Below, one piece after another: positions 52,377-60,641 of a DNA stretch of 64,000 nucleotides. The notes below the pieces were generated by a model. That model was given only the letters and a program-made list of their open reading frames with translations, had not been told where the DNA came from and did no database searches. Position numbers and translations under genes: made by a program. The number at the start of each line of letters is the position of its first letter. The stretch's first letter is position 1. Origin of the DNA: an uncultured Myxococcales bacterium (lineage in GTDB: Bacteria > Myxococcota_A > Polyangia > Polyangiales > Polyangiaceae); the NCBI GenBank assembly GCA_937872925.1, contig CALMUT010000322.1, positions 24,151 through 88,150 of the forward strand, in the 5' to 3' direction.

Positions 52377-53309
52377 CTACTTCTTCTTCACTGTCAGCTT
52401 CACAGTGCGCAGCTTCTTGTCCGCTTTGTAGTACTCCTCGCGGATCGGCTGTCCCTCTTCAGCCTCGAAGTAGACCCACTTACCGTCCTTTTTGCCGGCG
52501 ACGAACTGCCCTTCCAGCTCCCGCACGCCATTGGCATGCCAGCGCGTGACCTTGCCCTGGCGCTCCCCCGCGGCAAGCTCACTTGCTTCCACCTTGCTGC
52601 CGTCCTCCCGCCAGAACGTCCATGCGCCATGTTTCTTGTCTTCTAGATAGCGTCCCTCGCGCTCCTTCTTGCCGTTCGCGTGGTAGGCGACAATCGCGCC
52701 GTGCCGCATGCCGCTGCGGTATTCCGTTTCTTGTTTCGGCTTCCCACTCGGGTGAAACTCGCGATGTGTGCCGTGCAGTTTGCCTTCCCGATAGTCCGCT
52801 TGGCTGAGCTTTGTGCCAGTGTCGGAGAAGCTGGTGTGCTGACCAATCTCCCGTCCGGTGGAGAATTCGCCCTCGCTCGCCTTCTGGCCATTCGCATGCC
52901 GGGTCTGGCGGCGCCCCTGCAGCGCGCCGCCGCGGTAGCGCGCTTCTTCCGCGACCTGACCCCCTTCGTGCCAGGTCTGATAGCGCCCTTCGAGTTTGCC
53001 GTCGCGGTAGCTCGTTTCGGTCTTCTTCTGGCCGCTTGCGTGGAACTCGGTGAACGGACCGTGCTTGGTGCCGTCGTTGCGTTCGCAATGAATCCCTAGG
53101 CCCTCTGGCGGCGCCGCGCCGACTAGTTTCGTGCCTGGACGGCACGGCGCCTTTTCGGTCCACCAATCGACGGCCGCTTCGGATGCCGTTGTGGTAGCCG
53201 GCGCCTCCGGCGCTGTTGCGTCTGACTGTGCGGCGCCGCATCCCGCGCCGAAACCGAGTTCGAGCGCGCACACCACGGCGAGCACTCTGGGCAAGATGGC
53301 TTTCTGCAT
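52377..53309 (-). CDS. MORN/YwqK-type repeat lipoprotein
   Basis: 310 residues from ATG 53309, preceded by GGAGGGAACG. Lipobox FGAGC. From about residue 80, repeats of about 23 residues with the pattern (G)(K/R)(H/L)(G/E)..(T)(E/W)(F/H)(H).(S/N)G(K/Q)(K).(E) cover the rest: KHGPFTEFHASGQKKTE, KLHGTHREFHPSGKPKQE, KHGAWTFWREDGSKVE. This is the MORN-like repeat of YwqK-family proteins, some annotated as antitoxin components, though as an exported lipoprotein an antitoxin role is unlikely. It lies between two plus-strand lipoprotein genes. Confidence 0.8.
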   Translation of the reverse strand: MQKAILPRVLAVVCALELGFGAGCGAAQSDATAPEAPATTTASEAAVDWWTEKAPCRPGTKLVGAAPPEGLGIHCERNDGTKHGPFTEFHASGQKKTETSYRDGKLEGRYQTWHEGGQVAEEARYRGGALQGRRQTRHANGQKASEGEFSTGREIGQHTSFSDTGTKLSQADYREGKLHGTHREFHPSGKPKQETEYRSGMRHGAIVAYHANGKKEREGRYLEDKKHGAWTFWREDGSKVEASELAAGERQGKVTRWHANGVRELEGQFVAGKKDGKWVYFEAEEGQPIREEYYKADKKLRTVKLTVKKK

Positions 53310-53509
53310 CGTTCCCTCCAACATCCGAGCTTAACCGTCGCGGGCTCCGTGCTCACGCGCGATCACCCCCCGGGGTGATGGTGCGTGCGGGTGCGAGATG
53401 GTGGGTACGCTTGGCGGATCCGGGTCGGCGCGAGGCGCTAGCGCACCTTTGCGCGCGGCGAAGGCCGCTCCATACGAGATCAACCCACGGGCTGGCGTCC
53501 GATGCTAGA

Positions 53510-54268
53510 ATGGTTGCCGTGGTGAGGACGCTTCGGATCGGCATCGTATCGCTTGCGGCTGCGTCCCTGCTGGCGTGCGGCCTCGACCAAGAAGGCGGTA
53601 ACGCAACGCCAGCGGACGGTGGGACGGCTGGTTCCGGTTCCGCTTTCGTTGGCGATGGCAGCGCAGGGATCCCCAGTAGCGGAGGTGGCGTCGGTGGCTC
53701 TTCTGGGTCTCCGGGCGGAGGCAGCGGCGGTGCTTCGGGCGCCGCCGGCTTGGGCGGTGGCGCAACGGGCGGCAGCGGCGGCGCAAGCGGGGGCAGCGGC
53801 GCAACGGGAGGCAGCGGCGGCGCAACGGGAGGCAGCGGCGGCGCAACCGGCGGCAGCGGCGGCGCAAGCGGAGGCAGCGGCGGCGCAACGGGAGGCAGCG
53901 GCGGCGCCACCGGCGGCAGCGGCGGCACGGGCGGAGTCGTGACAAAACCGAGTTGCGCAAGTTTGTACAACGGCAAGGTGGGCGTGCTGCAAATCTGCAC
54001 GGGGACCGCCACCGAGTGCCGGCTCTACATCGACAACGATCCCAGCGACGGCGACCCGGGCCAATCCTGCACCGCCATTTGTGCCGAGGGCGGCGGTGAG
54101 TGTCTCAAGGTCTACGACGACTCTGGCAGCTGCACTGCGGACACGAGCGACGAGCGCAACTGCAACACCACCACCATGAGCAACGCCATGTGCTACTGCT
54201 CGTGGGGCTGCGGCAGCGGTCTGCCCTGTGACAACGGTCGAGTGTGCACGAAGGGCGTCTGCGTTTGA
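53510..54268 (+). CDS. Lipoprotein with heptad Gly-Ser-Ala-Thr repeats and Cys-rich end
   Basis: 252 residues from ATG 53510 (GTG 53519/53522 are alternatives). Lipobox SLLAC. A 7-residue unit GGSGGA(T/S) is repeated about ten times (about residues 85-145). A Cys-rich tail follows (CASLYNGKVGVLQIC, CRLYIDNDPSDGDPGQSC, CYCSWGCGSGLPC, CTKGVC). It is an extended, probably surface-exposed stalk with a small disulfide-rich head. Confidence 0.72.
   Translation: MVAVVRTLRIGIVSLAAASLLACGLDQEGGNATPADGGTAGSGSAFVGDGSAGIPSSGGGVGGSSGSPGGGSGGASGAAGLGGGATGGSGGASGGSGATGGSGGATGGSGGATGGSGGASGGSGGATGGSGGATGGSGGTGGVVTKPSCASLYNGKVGVLQICTGTATECRLYIDNDPSDGDPGQSCTAICAEGGGECLKVYDDSGSCTADTSDERNCNTTTMSNAMCYCSWGCGSGLPCDNGRVCTKGVCV
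53755..53935 (+). repeat. 21-bp in-frame repeat array (GGSGGAT unit)
   Basis: About nine 21-bp units of the form GGCGGCGCAACGGGAGGCAGC with synonymous and single-residue variation. Such an array is prone to slippage and length change. Confidence 0.8.
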
Positions 54269-54479
54269 GCAGGGCTCAGTCGGGCTCCGCTAGGTACCAA
54301 CCAGCCGGAGCGTTCTCCGAGAGTGGATCGCATGCGGCTAGGCACTCGGCAACGTAGAGCCGCGCGCTCTTTCCAGTGCGCGAAAGTTAGTTCGCATACA
54401 GCATACATACAGATCTACTTTCGCACTTCCCCCCTCCATGTCCCTCGAGTCTGTGCGGACTACGTGGGAGCCCGACGCG
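54269..54479. other. Intergenic segment between convergent genes with an AT-rich tract and inverted repeat
   Basis: GTGCG plus AAAGT (54376-54387, with a CG bulge) pairs with ACTTTCGCAC (54417-54426) over a 29-nt loop containing a CATACAG/CATACATACAG direct repeat. It could form a bidirectional hairpin between the two convergent genes, but no T tract follows on either side. No gene is supported. Confidence 0.35.
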
Positions 54480-55460
54480 TCATTTCGGCACTTCGGAGCA
54501 GTCCACGTGCGAGTAGTAGGCGTCGATTTGGGGATCTTTTCCGATCACGTGCCAGGTGGGTACGTTCACGTTCTGGAACTGCGGGTCGAAGGTGATGCGC
54601 ACGGTCTTATCACCGGTCAGACCCTTGGCCGCCAGGGCTGCGGTGAGTTGCTTGATGCTGCACTGCGGCTGGGGGGGCGGCACCACGTTCTTCCATTGGT
54701 TCGTGGCGTTCCACTTCTTGCTGAAGTCGATGCCGGATGGCCCGAACTGAAACTTCTTGATGCTGTCCTCGCGCAACTTCTTGCTCGGGCTCTGTACTTT
54801 GCTCGGAGAAACGTATTCGACGACGGCGCCTTTCTCGACGGCCACCGTGCCGTCGCTGCGCACGGCCTGATAGTTTGCACTCCACCACACGGCGTCCTTC
54901 TTCCATTTGGTGGCTAAGCCAGCGACGTTTGTGATCATGAGATCGCCGTCGGCCTTATCCTTCGTGAAGCCCATCTGGCCGTAGCCGATCTTGCCTTTGC
55001 CACCACCACCGAAGAAGTACGATTTGAAGTACCAACCGCCGATGCTCAGTGCGCCGATCAAGAGCGCAGCGGCGGCGCCTCCGATGGCGCGGAACACCGG
55101 AAACCCCGACGACCCGGAGGCGGCGGAGTAGTTGGGCATGCCGGCGGGCATGCCGTAGTTCGGAGCTTGCGCGCCTCCGTAGTTGGGCTGCGCGCCTGGT
55201 GCGCCGTAGTTGGGCTGAGCGCCTGGTGCGCCGTAGTTGGGCTGAGCGCCCGGTGCGCCGTAGTTGGGCTGAGCGCCCGGTGCGCCGTAGTTGGGCTGAG
55301 CGCCCGGTGCGCCGTAGTTAGGCTGGGCGCCCGGGCTGGCGGGGGCGCTCGCCAGGTTGTTCTGCGTATGGCACGACGGACAAATCCCCATGCCAGTCTG
55401 CTGCGGTATGTACACGGTCGTTCCGCATCGCGAACACGGTTGCTGTGAAAACCCCTGCAT
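54480..55460 (-). CDS. Zinc-ribbon membrane protein with PNYGAPGAQ repeats
   Basis: 326 residues from ATG 55460 (GGAGG upstream). A zinc ribbon has C9-x2-C12 and C27-x2-C30 (PCSRCGTTV, GICPSCHTQ). A 9-residue unit PNYGAPGAQ is repeated about six times (about residues 43-100), then a membrane helix (AIGGAAAALLIGALSIGGWYF) and a soluble C-terminal domain with two Cys (QCSIKQL, HVDCSEV). The cytoplasmic ribbon and linker would face inward and the last domain outward. Such architecture recurs in myxobacteria without assigned function. Confidence 0.72.
   Translation of the reverse strand: MQGFSQQPCSRCGTTVYIPQQTGMGICPSCHTQNNLASAPASPGAQPNYGAPGAQPNYGAPGAQPNYGAPGAQPNYGAPGAQPNYGAPGAQPNYGGAQAPNYGMPAGMPNYSAASGSSGFPVFRAIGGAAAALLIGALSIGGWYFKSYFFGGGGKGKIGYGQMGFTKDKADGDLMITNVAGLATKWKKDAVWWSANYQAVRSDGTVAVEKGAVVEYVSPSKVQSPSKKLREDSIKKFQFGPSGIDFSKKWNATNQWKNVVPPPQPQCSIKQLTAALAAKGLTGDKTVRITFDPQFQNVNVPTWHVIGKDPQIDAYYSHVDCSEVPK
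55187..55325 (-). repeat. 27-bp in-frame repeat array (PNYGAPGAQ unit)
   Basis: Five to six near-identical 27-bp units encoding PNYGAPGAQ, differing mainly at single synonymous positions, so they are young. They are coding and not spacer-separated. Confidence 0.85.
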
Positions 55461-55531
55461 CTCGGTTCCTCCACGGCGAGGCTCCGGCTGCCCCCCTTGT
55501 CGACGAAACTAGTCCAGCGACGGCAGGGGTG

Positions 55532-57208
55532 TCACGCGCTATCCAACACGCGGCGTACCCGCTCCAGGAGCGTCGCTGGCGTGAACGGCTTGGGAAGGAA
55601 CGCTTCAGAGGCTTCGAATTGGAGGCCCTCCTGCCCCCCGTCCTTGGCATAGCCCGAGACAAACAGAACCTGGACGCCAGCGTGCGCGTCGGTGATCTGG
55701 GTCGCGAGCTGCCGGCCGCTCATTCCGGGCATGACGATGTCCGTCAGCAGCAAGTCGATCTTGCCCTGGGCTTCCGCGCATAGGCGCAGTGCGTCCGTCG
55801 GCGATTCCGCTACCAGAACGTTGTAGCCGGCGTCCGCAAGACAGCGCGCCGTCAGGCTGCGCACCGTGCCGTCGTCTTCCACAACCAGCACGGACTCATG
55901 CCCTAGGCTGCGTTTGCGCCCCGGCACGGCCGAATGCGCTGCGGACTCCGCGGGCTGAGCGCGCGGGAAGTACAAACGGAAAGTCGTACCGGTGCCGACT
56001 TCGCTTTGCACATCGATGTGTCCTCCACACTGCTTGACGATGCCGTAGACTGTGGACAGCCCAAGCCCCGTGCCCTCGCCAGCTGCTTTGGTCGTGTAGA
56101 AAGGATCGAAGACATGCGGCAGGTTCTCGGTCGGGATCCCGCATCCGTCGTCGTGCACGGTCAAAAGCACGTGCTCCCCCCTGGGCAGCGCGGGATTGCC
56201 CGCGGCGTGGTTATTGACGTTCACATTAGACGTAGCAATGCGCAGGTTCCCGCCCTCGGGCATGGCGTCGCGGGCGTTGACGGCTAGGTTCATCAAGACT
56301 TGGCCGATCTGTGGACCGTCGACCCGAACCAGCCACAATCCCGCGCCCAGCTCCGTGGTCACGGATATGTGCTCGCCCAGCAGGCGACTTATCAGGCGAC
56401 TGGAGTCGCGGACCAGCACGTTCAGGTCCAGTGTGCTGGGCGAGATGACTTGCCTGCGGGCGAAGGCCAGTAGCTGGTGCGTCAAATCCCGAGCGCGTTC
56501 GCCGGCGCGGCGGATTTCTCGCACGTCGTCTAGACGCACTGGTCCAGCCGTCTCGAGCAACTCTGCGTAGCCAAGAATCACCGTGAGCAAGTTGTTGAAG
56601 TCGTGCGCCACCCCGCCAGCCAAGCGGCCGATGCTCTCAAGCTTCTGCGCTTCGAGAAACTGCGCTTCCAGGTTGCGTTTCTCCGTGATGTCGTTGATCA
56701 CCGCCAAGAACACTTTGCCACGGCCGTGATCGACGAGCTGCAACCGTACTTCCACGGGGTATTGCGAACCGTCTGCGCGCTCGTGCACGGTGTCGAAGGT
56801 CACGTAGTCTCGCTCTGCCGCATGCAGGGGAGCGAGCAGCTCTGCCCATCTGCTTGTGGTGACCAGTGGCTTGATGTCCAGCGGGCTCAGCTCCCGCAGG
56901 CGCGCCAAAGAGTAGCCGAGGTTTCGCAGCGCGCCCTGGTTGGCGTATTCGAAGCGCAGTGTTTCGGGGTCGAATAGATAGATTTCGTTCAGACTTCGAT
57001 CCAGCACATTCCAGAGCCAAGCTTCCTCGGTTTCGTTCTTGCGGCGCTCGGTTGGGCCCGACGTGACGTCGAGCGCGCTACTAGGAGCGACAGCGGCTAC
57101 CGCGCTGTCGTCGCCGTGAGCCCAATGCGCACGCTGCCGGAGGGCGGCCAGGTCTGTCTCAAGTTTTTGGATCTGCTGCCGTAGTGCATTGGCATCTTCG
57201 ATTGCCAT
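55532..57208 (-). CDS. Hybrid histidine kinase (PAS-HisKA-HATPase-receiver)
   Basis: 558 residues from ATG 57208 (GGAGAG upstream). An N-terminal coiled coil precedes a PAS domain (LNEIYLFDPETLRFEYANQGAL ... RADGSQYPVEVRLQLV), then HisKA with phospho-His H202 (GGVAHDFNN). HATPase follows (NLAVNARDAMPEGG, HDDGCGI, GTGLGLSTVYGI), then a C-terminal receiver with D490 (LLLTDIVMPGMSG). The HDFNN box is typical of the RcsC/hybrid subgroup in myxobacteria. It is cytoplasmic, orphan and separated from the permease fusion by about 100 bp on the same strand. Confidence 0.92.
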   Translation of the reverse strand: MAIEDANALRQQIQKLETDLAALRQRAHWAHGDDSAVAAVAPSSALDVTSGPTERRKNETEEAWLWNVLDRSLNEIYLFDPETLRFEYANQGALRNLGYSLARLRELSPLDIKPLVTTSRWAELLAPLHAAERDYVTFDTVHERADGSQYPVEVRLQLVDHGRGKVFLAVINDITEKRNLEAQFLEAQKLESIGRLAGGVAHDFNNLLTVILGYAELLETAGPVRLDDVREIRRAGERARDLTHQLLAFARRQVISPSTLDLNVLVRDSSRLISRLLGEHISVTTELGAGLWLVRVDGPQIGQVLMNLAVNARDAMPEGGNLRIATSNVNVNNHAAGNPALPRGEHVLLTVHDDGCGIPTENLPHVFDPFYTTKAAGEGTGLGLSTVYGIVKQCGGHIDVQSEVGTGTTFRLYFPRAQPAESAAHSAVPGRKRSLGHESVLVVEDDGTVRSLTARCLADAGYNVLVAESPTDALRLCAEAQGKIDLLLTDIVMPGMSGRQLATQITDAHAGVQVLFVSGYAKDGGQEGLQFEASEAFLPKPFTPATLLERVRRVLDSA

Positions 57209-57311
57209 ACCAACTCTCCGCGCGTTGCCCCCTGCGCACCCCTACAACCTACGCGAGATCGCGGCGCGCGCAAAGGCATCCGGATGCCCAAGATCCAGGC
57301 CGCGACGCGGG

Positions 57312-59978
57312 CTAGACGCCATCGAGCTTGGCGCTGCACTCCTCGAGCGCGCGCTGCATGGCCGCGCCGTCTTCGGCTGCGCGCAAGCGTTCCAGCAGAT
57401 CTGTCTTCAAAGTGAGCGCAGCAATACCGGCAAGCAATTCGAGATGGGTTTGTCGTTCTTCGGGCGGACAGATGGTCACGAAGAAGACGTCTACGGGCTC
57501 GCCATCTGGGCCCTGGTAGTCGATGGGTTGTTTGGTGGTGAAGACCCCGAGCAGCGACTGGCTGGCGTCGTTCAGCGTAGCGTGGGGAAGCGCCACGTTG
57601 TGCCCGACGGAAGTGTTCTGAGTGCGCTCCCGCTCCCACAATGCGTCGACGATTTGTTTGCCGGTGACCCCTTCGACAGCAGGTTCGAACACTTGAGCGA
57701 TGTGTTGGAAGAGTGCCTCTTTGCGCACGATATCCAATCGCGCGCAGAGCGCGCCTTCGGTCACGTAGTCCGGCAGGCGCCGCGCCGCAGAGACCTGCGC
57801 GGCGGGCGCATCTGACATTGCGCGATGCGTGGAAGTTCGGGGGGTCTTCACCGTCAGCACCGAGCACGCTGCCCGGGCCTTGATGCGGTCCTGGTCCGTG
57901 CCCACGATCTGGCGCGCCAGGGTAACGTCCGGGGCGCCCATCACGAGCAAATCATAGGCGGCAGTTTCCGATGCCAGCGCGCGGATGCGGTTTTCTCCCC
58001 GCGCCACGTGGGTCCGCGTCGGCGTCGTGCACAGCGCCCGTAGTTGTTCCAAGTAGCCTTGTTCCGTTGATAGTTCCGCGTCCGGGGCGTCGCTTCTCAC
58101 GAAGCGCACGAGAGTTAGCCGCGCCGTCCACAAACTCGCTAAATGATCGGCGGTCATCACGACCAGCGCGTCGTGCGGGCCCGGTTCGGCATACACCAGA
58201 ATTTCCCGAACGAAACGCACCCCCGCCTCTTTGTAGAAGGCCAGATTGGCTTCCAGGTTGTTCATGAGCCAACCGATGGGGTTGTACGGCACCAGGGCGT
58301 CGCGTTCCCGACCCCGCCACTCCATCACTAGCCACTCGCAGTGCACGCTCGACGACACATCGTGCACCGTGCGTCCCAGATCGCGAGACAGCACCGCATG
58401 GAATTCGAGGTTCAAGCCCCGCTCATCGCCAAGGGCGCGAACGCGGCGCCGAATCGACTGAACCGCGACGTCTTCTTCCAGGGCTGCTTCGATAGTTGTG
58501 TGTTCGGGCACCTCGGTGAGGTGGATCACCTGCACGCGTCGGCCTTTCGCCAAAGCGCCGCCGAGCTCGACGATCATCTCTGGCGAATGCTCGCTACCGA
58601 AAAGAGCCACCACGACGGACGCATCGCCGACGATGTTGAGATCGTGCTGGGTCACCGGTGGCGCCGTGAGTGCCACGGCTCGACGCACGCGTTGACCCAG
58701 TACTCCTAGGCGTTCAACGCGACGACGTCCGTAGAACGCGTACAGCGCAATCCCTGGGATCACCGACAGCGATGCGCCAAACAGTACCATCGGCCCGAGG
58801 GTGACCAGCAGCGCAACTCCCGCCAATATGCCGAAGGCTTGGAGCCACGGATAGAACGGCGCGAGATACTTCGGTTGGTACCAATGCACGCGGCTCTCAC
58901 GAAAGATGATGACGGCGAGATTGACCCCCATGAAGAGCATGATCACGAGACCGCTGGCGATCTTGGCGAGCTTTTCGACGTTGAGCAGGGAAACAGCTAG
59001 CGCCATGGCTGCGCCGGTCACCAAGATGGAGGCATAAGGAGTGCGGAAGCGCTCGCTGATCTCTTTCAGACCGCTGGGAAGCAAGCGGTCCCGGGCCATC
59101 GCAAAGGGGAAGCGTGACGCCGCCAGTAGCCCGGCGTTTGCCATCGAAGCCATGGTCACCACGCCCACGACGCCCGCTGCGATGCCGGCCCAGTACCCAC
59201 CCAACCGTGACGCAAGGGTGTAGACCGGATGCAGGTCCGTGTGCAGTTCCCGGTGTGGCACCACGCCGACCAGCGTGAAGGACACCAAACTGTACAGGGC
59301 CATGACGATCAGCAGCGAGCCCAGGATGCCCAAGGGCAGATTGCGTGCCGGGTCGCGCACCTCTTCGGCGATGGCAGCGACCTTGGTAACGCCAGCGTAG
59401 GACGCGAACACAAATCCTGCCGCTGCCACGACGCCGGAGAAGCCCTTGGACGTCGGATCCGAGAGATTCGTGCGCGTCACTTGCGGCAGACCAAAGGCGA
59501 CCAGCACAGCCAGCGCCACCAGCGTGCACGCAAGCACCACAACCTGGGCTCGCCCGACTTTTTTGATGCCGAGCAAGTTGAGGGAAACGATCAGCACCAG
59601 GCAAACAAGCGCTGCCGGTACGACGGGCCAGTCCGCGAGCACGACCAAATAGGTTCCAATGCCCACCAGGGCGAAGGAGCTCTTCAAGAGCATCGCCAAC
59701 CACAGCGCGACTCCAGAGACGGTGCCCAACAAGGGGCCGAAAATGCGCTCCAGGTACACGTAGGTGCCCCCGGAAGTGGGCATGGCCGTGGACAGCTCCG
59801 CCTTGCAGGCTGCCGCGGGAAAGACGCAGAGCCCCGACAGCAAGTACGCCGCCCACACGCTCGGTCCGGCTTCTGCGGCGGCCAGTCCGGGCAGCACGAA
59901 AATGCCGCTGCCCAGCATGGCGCTCATGCTGATGGCAATGACGGAGACGGGGCCAATGCTCCGCTCGAGCTCCTTCAC
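57312..59978 (-). CDS. APC permease fused to USP and PTS EIIA-like domains
   Basis: 888 residues from GTG 59978. Residues 1-440 form an APC-superfamily amino-acid permease (SMSAMLGSGIFVLPG, PTSGGTYVYLE, GFVFASYAGVTKVAAIAEEVRDP). About 455-740 form a cytoplasmic region resembling tandem universal stress protein folds (ASVVVALFGSEHSPEM, VQVIHLTEVPE, LLVMGAPDVTLARQIVGTDQD). The final 150 residues match a PTS EIIA fructose/nitrogen-type domain with the phospho-acceptor H799 in NVALPHATL. A permease with these two sensory outputs in one chain is unusual. Confidence 0.85.
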   Translation of the reverse strand: MKELERSIGPVSVIAISMSAMLGSGIFVLPGLAAAEAGPSVWAAYLLSGLCVFPAAACKAELSTAMPTSGGTYVYLERIFGPLLGTVSGVALWLAMLLKSSFALVGIGTYLVVLADWPVVPAALVCLVLIVSLNLLGIKKVGRAQVVVLACTLVALAVLVAFGLPQVTRTNLSDPTSKGFSGVVAAAGFVFASYAGVTKVAAIAEEVRDPARNLPLGILGSLLIVMALYSLVSFTLVGVVPHRELHTDLHPVYTLASRLGGYWAGIAAGVVGVVTMASMANAGLLAASRFPFAMARDRLLPSGLKEISERFRTPYASILVTGAAMALAVSLLNVEKLAKIASGLVIMLFMGVNLAVIIFRESRVHWYQPKYLAPFYPWLQAFGILAGVALLVTLGPMVLFGASLSVIPGIALYAFYGRRRVERLGVLGQRVRRAVALTAPPVTQHDLNIVGDASVVVALFGSEHSPEMIVELGGALAKGRRVQVIHLTEVPEHTTIEAALEEDVAVQSIRRRVRALGDERGLNLEFHAVLSRDLGRTVHDVSSSVHCEWLVMEWRGRERDALVPYNPIGWLMNNLEANLAFYKEAGVRFVREILVYAEPGPHDALVVMTADHLASLWTARLTLVRFVRSDAPDAELSTEQGYLEQLRALCTTPTRTHVARGENRIRALASETAAYDLLVMGAPDVTLARQIVGTDQDRIKARAACSVLTVKTPRTSTHRAMSDAPAAQVSAARRLPDYVTEGALCARLDIVRKEALFQHIAQVFEPAVEGVTGKQIVDALWERERTQNTSVGHNVALPHATLNDASQSLLGVFTTKQPIDYQGPDGEPVDVFFVTICPPEERQTHLELLAGIAALTLKTDLLERLRAAEDGAAMQRALEECSAKLDGV

Positions 59979-60137
59979 GCGGGTTTACCGACTTCCGAAC
60001 CGAACACGGGCGAACCGTATCACGGAGTACCTGGGCGCTCTTGGCCGGTACGCCGGTAAGAAAGACGTGCCCGTGGGATGTTGCTTGGAAAGGCGACGTA
60101 CGCAACGTGGCTGGCCTACGGTAAGCTGGCAGAGAGC

Positions 60138-60641
60138 ATGGACGACGCGCATTCCCCATCGAGTCGAAGCGTCATCGAGCCGTCCATGGAGCGGCCGGGA
60201 TACGTGATCGCGTCCGTTGGGAACTTGGCTATCGCCGTTACCCGGCAGCCGCCCAGTCTGGAGTCCATCCGGGAGTTTACGAGCTGCGTCGATGCGCTGT
60301 GCACGCAATTCCCAGACGGAGTGGCGGTGTTGATAGCGCCCCGGGGGCCGCGCCCGTCTCTTACCCCGGAGGCGGGCCGGGCCATCGTGTCGAGCTGGAG
60401 GCGCCTTGAGCCCTGTATTTCCTGTTCCGTCGTGCTCTTCCGCTCGTCTGGCTTCGTCAGCGCGATACAGCGCAGCTTGACCACCGCGCTCTTGGGCATG
60501 CATCAAAGCAGCGTGCCACTCAAAGCCAGCGCAAACCCTTTCGAGGCGGCGGACTTCATTGTCCGACACGAGGCTTCCCACGCGCCCGCGGGACCGCTGG
60601 GCGTCGCCCTGCAGGCGTTCGTCCGTCGCTACGAAAGCTAA
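60138..60641 (+). CDS. Uncharacterised small cytoplasmic protein
   Basis: 167 residues from ATG 60138 (an upstream in-frame start at 60078 adds an unlikely Ala/Thr-rich lead). It has no signal or membrane segment. A compact alpha/beta pattern (VIASVGNLAIAVTRQ, VAVLIAPRGPRP, VVLFRSSGFVSAIQRSLTTALLG, FEAADFIV) vaguely recalls STAS-like single-domain proteins, but I cannot name a family. The 3' end overlaps the convergent radical SAM gene by 4 bp (60638-60641). Confidence 0.6.
   Translation: MDDAHSPSSRSVIEPSMERPGYVIASVGNLAIAVTRQPPSLESIREFTSCVDALCTQFPDGVAVLIAPRGPRPSLTPEAGRAIVSSWRRLEPCISCSVVLFRSSGFVSAIQRSLTTALLGMHQSSVPLKASANPFEAADFIVRHEASHAPAGPLGVALQAFVRRYES

Noticed and set aside
52377..53309. 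Calling the YwqK-type protein an antitoxin
   Set aside because: It has a signal peptide and lipobox and no adjacent toxin; the antitoxin label attached to this repeat family does not fit an exported lipoprotein.
58897..60159. A 420-codon frame over the permease gene
   Set aside because: It is the alternative frame of the APC permease; the permease frame has the correct transmembrane and motif pattern.
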